From Ursus arctos (Eukaryota > Chordata > Mammalia > Carnivora > Ursidae), in the NCBI RefSeq assembly GCF_023065955.2, contig NW_026622974.1:25079718-25143717 (forward strand): DNA of 64,000 nt, in the 5' to 3' direction. The translations under genes were made by a program, and so were the position numbers. Positions 56,649-64,000 of this stretch are shown here, piece by piece. The stretch's first letter is position 1, and each line of letters begins with the position of its first letter. The notes beneath the pieces are model-generated. The model did not search any database and had not been told where the DNA came from. It saw only the letters and a program-made list of their open reading frames with translations.

Positions 56649-58092
56649 GTTGAAAGCAATACAGTGGTACATGGCTGTGGCTCTTGCACTCAATTACCAG
56701 GAATATTACAAATGTCTTTTTATTAAAAAATACAAAATAAATTATCTGTAGGCATGGATGATGACAGCAGTAAACCATTATATGTTGTCAACTGAAACCA
56801 GTAGCTGATGGTTATAGTGATTTTCTTAAACATTAGCTGGCCTTTTCTTCAGTCATTTCCTTCAGCTGCCTTCTCTGAAGTTGTTGAGGAGCACTGCCTT
56901 GAGCTTCCTCTCACAGTTCATTATTAATGGTAAAGCACTATTCTGGGAAATAGAACATACCACCTCCCATACCACCTCCCATTCCTCCCATTCCTCCCAT
57001 TCCTGTGTTCTTCTCTTCTTTAGGAATTTTGGTGACTACAACTTCTGCTGTAGTTAACAGGCCACTCCAGCAGCATTCAAGAAAGCAGTTCTCATAATCT
57101 TAGTTGGACCCATGATTCCTTTTCCCACCATATTCACAAAGTGTCCAAGCATAGTATCATACCAGCTTCTCAGGAACTCTGCCCAATTTGCTCAACTACC
57201 AATGATCCTTCAACACCTGCATTCTTAGCAATAGTCATTGCAGGAATTTTGAATGTTCTGTAATTTCTCTACCAATTTTTTGATCTTCATTAGCTGGAGT
57301 TACTGAATCCAAGGCTGTAATGCACCAAAGCAGGGCACAGTCCCCTCCCCGAGCAATGCCTTCTTCAACAGGAGCTTGTGTAGCAGTGAGGGCGTCTGTA
57401 ACTCTGTCTTTTCATTCACTTCAACACCACTTGTCCCACCAACCTTCAGCAGAACTATCCATCTGTGAGTTTTGCCAGACATGCATTCAGCTTTTCCTTT
57501 TTATATTCACTAGTTGTGATATCTAACTGCTTAGTGATTTCTTGAATACATTTTTTAATTTGAGCCTTGTCATCTTTTCCTTTTAAGAGCATGGCATCAT
57601 CTTTGATCACAGTGACCTTTCCAACTTTTCCTAAGTCGTGAGGCTGAATATCTTCAAGATTTATCAGTTTTGTTTATTTTGCCAGGACAATAGCAGTAGT
57701 GGTGCCATCCTCAGCCTCTTCATTTGTGTTATTGGCAACATCTTAAACAAGTTTAGCATCAATATTTTTATATTTGTCTGTTAAGTCAATTGACTTTGCA
57801 ATGGTCACCTCATCTTTTGTTACTTTGGGACCTCCCAACTTTGATCAGTAATCACTGTTCTTCCCTTTGGCCCCATAGTAATGGCTACAACATCAGCTAA
57901 AAGGTGAATTGTACACCTTAAAGCATGAAGGCTCAGGCATCTGCATCAAATTTTACATCTTTGGCATAGGCCTGAGTGAGATGAGGAGCCCTGGACACTG
58001 GCCTCATTTGGCGAAGGGCTGTGGGTAATCAGAGCATTTCTGTGAGGCAGCGGCAGGGCATGCAGGCAGAGAGGCAGGCTCTCGGACGCAAA
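56649..58092 (-). pseudogene. HSPD1P: HSPD1 (Hsp60) processed pseudogene
   Basis: An intronless copy of the mitochondrial chaperonin mRNA. The start-codon remnant is at 58037-58035, with about 55 bases of 5'UTR beyond it. From there, [20 protein letters not shown] is readable, then NNTNEEAGDGTTTA and [20 protein letters not shown]. The C-terminal Gly-Gly-Met repeat tail lies at about 56953-57000, with a matching 3'UTR down to about 56650. About 210 codons (near 121-331 of the 573-residue precursor) are missing at about 57670. The frame has several stops (for example after VLAK at the deletion) and frameshifts, and the normal stop is changed so the tail would read on four residues (YFPE). No poly-A is left at the 3' end. 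Intact Hsp60 folds proteins in the mitochondrial matrix; this copy cannot. Confidence 0.95.
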
Positions 58093-58458
58093 TCTGACAT
58101 TTCTATTTTTAATCTCTTGAGGAACCCCTATATTATTTTCCACAGTGGTTGCACTAACTTATATTTTCACCACCAGTACAAGGATTCCCTTTTTTCCACA
58201 TCCTTACCAATACTTGTTTTTAGATACTAGCCATTTTGACTGGTGTGAGGTGATAGCTTGTAGTTTTGATTTGCATTTCTGTAATGATAAATGACGTGAA
58301 ATATCTTTTCATGTGTCTCTTGGGCATCTGTATGTCTTCTTCGGAAAAATGTTTGTTCAGGTCCTCTGCCCATTTTTAATTCAATTATTCATGTTTTTTT
58401 GTGTTGAGTTGCATAAATTCTTCATATATTTTGGATAGTAACCCCTTTTCAGATATAT

Positions 58459-58664
58459 TTTTTAAAGATTTTATTTATATTTGAAAGTGAGAGCACACAT
58501 GAGCATGAGCAGGAGGAGGGTATGGAGGGAGAGGGGCAGAGGGAGAGGAATAAGCACACTCCCCACTGAGCAGGGAGCCCCATGCCAGGCTCCATCCCAG
58601 GACCCTGAGATCATGACCTGAGCTGAAGGCAGACACTTAACCAACTGAGCCACCCAGGCCTCCC
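58459..58664 (-). repeat. Carnivoran SINE, older subtype, inside the L1
   Basis: Antisense copy. The flanks ttttcagatatatt (about 58446) and cttatcagatatatt (about 58670) form a near-perfect duplication. Confidence 0.95.
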
Positions 58665-59031
58665 CCCACTTATCAGATATATTATTTGCAAATATCTTCT
58701 TCCATTTAGTAGGTTGCCTTTTTGTTTTATTGATGGTTTCCTTCACTGTGCAAAAGTTTATTAGTTTGATGTAGTCCCAAAAGTTTAATTCTGCTTTTGT
58801 TTCCCTTGCCGAGGAGACATATCCATAAATATGTTGCTGAGACCGGTGTCCAAGAGATTATTGCCTGTGTTTTCTTTTAGGAGTTTCACTCTTTCAGTTC
58901 TCATATTTAGGACTTTAATTAATCTTTGTCTGTTATAAGCAAATGGCCCAGCTTTCTCTTTTCTGAATGTAGCTGTCCAGTTTTCCCAGGACCGTTTATT
59001 AAAGGGGCTGTCTTTTCCTCATTATATATTC

Positions 59032-59233
59032 TTTTTTTTTTTAAAGATTTTATTTATTTATTTGACAGAGAGAGACAACCAGCCAGCGAGAGAGGGAACA
59101 CAAGCAGGGGGAGTGGGAGAGGAAGAAGCAGGCTCTTAGCGGAGGAGCCCGATGTGGGGCTCGATCCCAGAACGCCAGAATCACGCCCTGAGCCGAAGGC
59201 AGACGCTTAACGACTGTGCCACCCAGGCGCCTC
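59032..59233 (-). repeat. Carnivoran SINE, younger subtype, inside the L1
   Basis: Antisense copy. The flanks cattatatattctt and ttattgtatattctt are a likely duplication. Confidence 0.96.
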
Positions 59234-59705
59234 TTCTTATTGTATATTCTTGACCATATAAGCATGGGTTTATTTCTCGGCTCTCTATACTGTTCTGTTG
59301 ATCTATATGTCTATTTTTATACCAGTGCCATATAGTTTCAGTTAATATAACTTTGTAGTATATCTTGAAATCTGGGATTGTGATGTCTGAAGCTTTGTTC
59401 TTTCTCAAGGTTGCTTTGGCTATTTGGGGTCTGTTGTGGTTTCAATACAAATTTTAGGATTATTTGTTTTAATTCTATGAAAAAAACTGTTGGTATTTTG
59501 ATAGGTATTGCTTTGAATCTGTACATTGTTTTTGGTAGCACGGACATTTTAATATTAATTCTTCCCATCCATAAGCATAGAATAGCTTTCCATTTGTGTC
59601 ATCCTCAGTTTCTTTCATCAATGTCCTGTAGTTTTCAGAGTACAGGTCTTTCACCTCTTGGTTAAATTTTTCCTAGGTATTTTATTTTTCTTGGTAGAAC
59701 TGTAC

Positions 59706-61032
59706 ATACTAACCTTATACCTAAAGGAACTAGTAAAGGAAGTCCTAAGATAATAGAGGGAGGGAAATATAATTACAATGAAAATAAATGAAGTTGAGAC
59801 TAAAAAGCAATTGAAAAGATCAATGAAGTCAAGAGCTGGTTCTTTGAAAAAATAAACAAAATTGATAAACCTTTAGCCAGACTCAAAGAAAAAAAGAGAG
59901 AGGAAATAAAATCAGAAGTAAAAGAGGAAAAAAAAAAAGAAGTAAAAGAGAAATAAAAACTGATACCACAGAAATACAAAGGATTGTAACGAAACTGTGA
60001 AAAATTATATACCAACAAATTGCACAACCTAGAAGACATGGGTAAATTCTTAGAAACTTACAGTCTTCCAAATCTGAATCAGGAAGAAATAGAAAATTTG
60101 AACAGATCCACAGCTAGTAACAAAATTGAATCAGTAATCAAAAAATTCCCAACAAACCAAAGTCTAGGACCACACCTTCACAGGTGAATTCTACAAACCA
60201 ACTAAAGTAGAAGTAATGCCCATTCTCAGACTATTCCAGAAAATAGAAGAGCTTCCAGATTCTTTCTGTGAGGCCAGCATTAACCCTGATGCCAAAATCA
60301 AACGAAGACACTACAAAAAAAAAAAAAAAGAAAACTACAGGCCTATATCCCTGAAGAACATGGATACAAAATTCCTCAACAAACTATTAGCAAACCAAAT
60401 TTAACAATACATTAACAGTATCACTCACTGCTGTCCCTGGGATTTATTCCAGAGATGCAAGGATGGCTCAATATTTATAAATCAATCAGTGTGATACATC
60501 ACATTAACAAGACGGAGGATAAAAACCATATAATCTTAAAAGATGCAGAAAAAGTATTTGACAAAATATAACACCCATTCATGATACAAACTCTCAACAA
60601 GATGGGTTTAGAGAGAACATATTTTAACATAATAAAGGCCATATATGAAAAAACCCACAGCTAACATCGTATTCAGTAGTGAAAGACTGAAAGCTTTTCC
60701 TCTAAGATCAGGAACAAGACAAGGATATCAACTCTCACCACTTTTATTTAACATAGTTCAGGAAGTCCTAGCCACAACTATCAGAAGAGAAAAATAAAAG
60801 TCATTGAAATTGGTAATGAAGAAGTAAATCTGTCACTATTTATCAATGATATGATAATATATAAAGAAAACTCTATAAAGATCCACTAAAAGACTATTAG
60901 AAGTAATAAATGAATTCAGAAAAGTTGCAGGAGACAAAATTAATATACAAAAATCTATTGCATCTCCATACACTAATAACAAAGTAGCAGAAAGAGAAAT
61001 TAAGAAAACAGTTCCATTTACAATTCCAGCAC
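59706..61032 (+). mobile_element. L1, sense 5' part of a 5'-inverted insertion
   Basis: Sense ORF2 from 'gtcaagagctggttctttgaaaaaataaac' through the RT region. A broken open frame at 60216-60404 retains NYRPISLKN and KFLNKLLANQI. It ends at 'agaaaacagttccatttacaattccagcacc'. This end abuts, in L1 coordinates, the start of the antisense part. Confidence 0.9.
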
Positions 61033-62300
61033 CATGTTTTGAAAATTTATTTATTGAATTGCCTTAGCATCTTTGTTGAGGATCAGTTAGCTAATAAATT
61101 GCATCTATTTCTTGGCCTTCTTTTCTGTTTCATTGATCTCTCATATACCTTTATATCAATACCCCCCTAACTTGATGGTGTTATTGTAGTAAGTCTTGCA
61201 GTCAGGTAATTAGCTGTACATTCTCCAATTTTTTCCTCCTTTTTTGAGATTGTTTGGTCTCTTCCAGATCCCTTGTATTTCTATGTAAATTTAAAATCAG
61301 CTGGTAAGTTTTTATTTTAAAAAGTCTTGCTTGGATTTTAGTTTACATTGCATAATCTATGTAGAGAGAATTTTCTCTTTCATCATATGTTGTGGACACA
61401 TTATATTTCCCCATTTAGGTGTTCTGTGATGTATCTTGGAAGTGTTTTGTAGTTTCAGTGTCTTAATTTTATTCATTAGTTTTTTATATTATCTGATGCT
61501 GTTATAAATGGTCTTTTTATTTCATTTTCCAAACAGTTGTTGCTAGGATATAGAAGTACAATTGATTTTTACATATTAACTGTATACTCTGAGGCCTTGT
61601 TAATTTATTAGATTAGTATTCCATAGATCTAAATTAAATTAGGTCAAGTTTATTGATGGGTTGTTCAGCCAATATTCTATATTATTGTTTCCCCTATGTT
61701 TCAGTACTTAAAAATATACCATTATCTTCTGGCCTCCATAGTGTCTGATGAGAAATCAGTTGTCATTTATATTATTTTTCCCTCCAATTATTGTAATGAT
61801 TTTCTCTTTATCTTTGGTTTTCAGCAATTTGACTCTGATATGCTTTGTTGTAGTTTTCTTTGTATTTATCTTGCTTGGGATTTGTTGAGATTCTTAGATC
61901 TGCAGGTTGATTTTTTTCTTTCCAATTTTTACAAAAATTTTAGCCATCATATCTTAAGATATTTTTTTTTTCTGCCCCAATTTTCCCCTCTCCTCTCCCT
62001 CTGGTACTCTGATTTCACTTGTATTATATGATTTGATATTCTTTTGTTTTTTAGCATTTTTTTAATCTGCGCATTTCAGATTGAATAATTTTCATGATTC
62101 TAGTTTTGAATTCACTCTTTTCTGTAGTGTCTAATCAGCTCTTAATCTCATCTAGTAAATTTTTCATTTCAGATACATTTTTTACTTCTAAATTTTTTTT
62201 TTTAGTAGTTCCATTTTTCTGCTGAAGTTCCTTGCCTCCTCATTCATTACAACCAGCTTCTTTGACTCACTGGGCAATTATAATCATTGCTTAAAAGTAC
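61033..62300 (-). repeat. Old L1 fragments, antisense
   Basis: 'ccagcaccatgttttgaaaa...ttgaattgccttagcatctttgttgagg' is the complement of L1 ORF2. 61690-62280 ('cttctggcctccatagtgtctgatgagaaatc', 'gggatttgttgagattcttagatctg') is further old L1 text. Probably the target DNA of the insertion to the left. Confidence 0.7.
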
Positions 62301-62344
62301 TTGCCTGGTCTTCTTGTTTATAATTTGGCATGTAAGAGGTTTAG

Positions 62345-63665
62345 ACATAATCACTTCCACCCTAACAACAAGAAAAAAGCTGAACAAACTGAGTATCAAT
62401 ACAACTTCTTAGATGTTTTAGAGAATTGAAGTCACAGGTCAAACTCCTGCCCCCAAATTGGAGAGTGAGATAGGCAGTTACGGAGAGTCACATCTAACCA
62501 AAGCAGAGACCAAACCACAAGGAGAAATGACCACTAAAGCCAGTAATGGGATAGAAAAACTTAAATTGTATTTGATGAATTTCTGGTGGCTCAGTATGAA
62601 CAAGCTTGAAGTAATAACTTCAAGGGGGCTCAGTCCTAGGAGAACCCCACACTTTCATGACTTTTACCTCTAGAAACCCCATCAGGTTCTCATGGTGAAG
62701 ATAGAGAAAATCTCCTCTCTCGTGCAGGAGGGTAAGGGGGTGAGAGAGGTAGCTGTTTTAAAATACATCCAGAGCATTCTCTTCTTCTTAGAAAGACCTT
62801 GTCTCAGTAGAAACTATCTTTCCGGAGCCTAACTGGCCTGGGAATCCAACTCCAGCCCTCTATAGCCTTCCACATGGGGGAAGGGAAATACATTATTTGC
62901 CATTCATTATTAGAGAGTTTCAAATTAGAACAACAATGAGATACTGCTACATACCTATAAGAATGGATGAAATGTGAAACACTGACCACACCAAATATTA
63001 GGGAAGATTAGAGTGCTCGTTTGTTGCTGGTAGAAATGCAAAATGGTACAGCTGGTTCAAAAGACAATTTGGCAGTTTCATACAAATCTAAACATACTCT
63101 TAGAGTATAATCCAACTGTAATGCTCTTTAGTATTTTCTCAGATGAGTTGAAAACGTGTGTCTGCACAAAAACCTGCACACAATATTTATAGCAGCTTTT
63201 TCCGTAATTGCCGAAATTTGGAAGGAACCATGTCCTTCATCAGGTGAACAGATAAAAACAGTTGTTGTATATCCACACAGTGGAATATTATTCAGCAGTA
63301 AAAAAAAATGAACAATCAAACCACAAAAAGAGAAAGAGGAACCTTGAAAAAGTATATTGCCAAGTGAAAGACACCAATCTAAAGCACTGCCTGCTATATG
63401 ATTCCAACTATATGACATTCTGGAAAAGGAAAAACTGTGGAGACATTGAAAAGATCAGTGGTTGCTGAGGTTCAGGGGGATGGAGAGAACAGATAGGTAG
63501 AGCATAAGAGATTTTTAGGGAAGTGAAGCTATTCTTGATGATTTGTAATGGTGGACACATACCATTATACATTTGTTAAAGACCATACAGTATCCACCAC
63601 CAAGAGTGAATATTAATGTAAACTATGGATTTTAATTAATAAGTGTCAATATTGATTCATCAATG
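62345..63665 (+). repeat. Old L1/HAL1-like element, sense, internally deleted
   Basis: 62345-62870 looks like L1 5' sequence ('attggagagtgagataggcag', 'agagtcacatctaaccaaag'). 62900-63665 looks like 3'UTR ('gtggaatattattcagcag', 'aggttcagggggatgg', 'ggtggacacataccattatacatttg'). Coding parts are absent, so it is internally deleted. Confidence 0.6.
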
Positions 63666-63689
63666 CTCTGAAAAAAAAGTCTTTATTTT

Positions 63690-63925
63690 TTAATAAAGTA
63701 TATGCCTGCTAATTCTAACATCTGAGTTATCTTGGAGTCCATTTCTACAGACTGCTTTTATCTCATGATTGTTAAGTTATACTTTCATGCTTCTTTGCAT
63801 ATCTAAAGCATGTTCTTTGATTCTTGAAACAGTTGTTCCATGTATTTTGTACAGCTTTATAGTTTTCAGGAAGACAAATCCATTACCTGTCATGGTGAAG
63901 ATCAGAGAAATTAGAGAATTTCTGT
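63690..63925 (-). repeat. Old L1 fragment, antisense (likely continuation)
   Basis: 'gctaattctaacatctgagttatcttggagtccatttctacagactgc' fits the same antisense element as 61690-62280, split by the element between them. Confidence 0.5.
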
Positions 63926-63942
63926 CGTGGTAGAAGTTAAAA

Positions 63943-64000
63943 TAGTGGTTTTCAGCCTTGGTTGTACATTAAAATCATCTAAGGAACTTTAAAAATTACC
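63943..64000. mobile_element. hAT-Charlie-like terminal part, cut by window edge
   Basis: 'agtggttttcagccttggttgtacattaaaatcatctaaggaactttaaaaa' resembles the terminus of an old hAT-Charlie non-autonomous element. The other end is beyond the window. Confidence 0.55.

Larger units (their letters stand above)
58095..59705 (-). mobile_element. L1, antisense 3' part of a 5'-inverted insertion
   Basis: Complement of ORF2 C-terminal part and early 3'UTR ('ttgaggaacccctatattattttccacagtgg', 'ttcccaggaccgtttattaaa', 'gatgtctgaagctttgttctt'). It ends at ORF2 text 'tcctaggtattttatttttcttgg'. SINEs interrupt it at 58459 and 59032. Confidence 0.9.

Noticed and set aside
57300..58143. Short frames around 57300-58143 as a small chaperonin-like gene
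   Set aside because: They are pieces of the HSPD1 processed pseudogene, which has stops, frameshifts and a large deletion.

Overview
The window is nuclear DNA of a carnivoran mammal. It is AT-rich, has no dense gene packing, and carries many copies of the Carnivora tRNA-derived SINE (box-type start ggcgcctgggtggc, CT-rich body, AAATAAATAAA tail). The common younger subtype ends in a CCCCCTGCTTGTGTTCCC / TCTCGCTGGCTGTCTC block. I associate that block with bears and the giant panda rather than the dog, so an ursid is the best guess; this is inference from memory of SINE subtypes.

The only protein-coding gene I can support is FAM135A on the + strand. Eight internal coding exons lie between 19150 and 41081. 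They join in one open frame through canonical AG/GT sites and encode roughly residues 54-370 of the N-terminal half, including the DUF3657 region. One exon (29048-29125, 26 codons, phase 1-1) can be skipped without changing frame and looks like an alternative cassette. The 5' exons (start codon) and the large 3' exons (including the DUF676 lipase-like C-terminus) are outside the window, so 1-19149 and 41082-64000 are intron as far as I can see.

The rest is a layered repeat record. 1-19 kb: L1, L2, MIR, MLT1 and SINE copies, an old LINE-like repeat followed by a C-rich diverged tandem repeat, an LTR-like block, and three SINEs inserted one after another at the same site (18.26-18.90 kb). 30.7-33.3 kb: a nearly complete, dead Tigger1 (pogo-like) transposon interrupted by a carnivore L1 3' end. 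36.4-38.5 kb: old L1. 41.2-46 kb: antisense L1 pieces, SINEs and an AT microsatellite. 46.9-54.6 kb: a nearly full-length but degenerate L1 (5'UTR, ORF1, ORF2, 3'UTR) carrying at least six later insertions. 54.7-56.6 kb: LTR-like and MITE-like pieces and a pair of SINEs. 56.65-58.09 kb: a processed pseudogene of HSPD1 (mitochondrial Hsp60) lacking about 210 central codons. 58.1-61.0 kb: an L1 with the head-to-head structure expected of twin-priming inversion. 61-64 kb: older L1/HAL1-like pieces.

I found no tRNA or rRNA gene, no CRISPR array and no operon. I found no convincing evidence of a new biological system; the most useful signals are the FAM135A cassette exon and several informative insertion structures.
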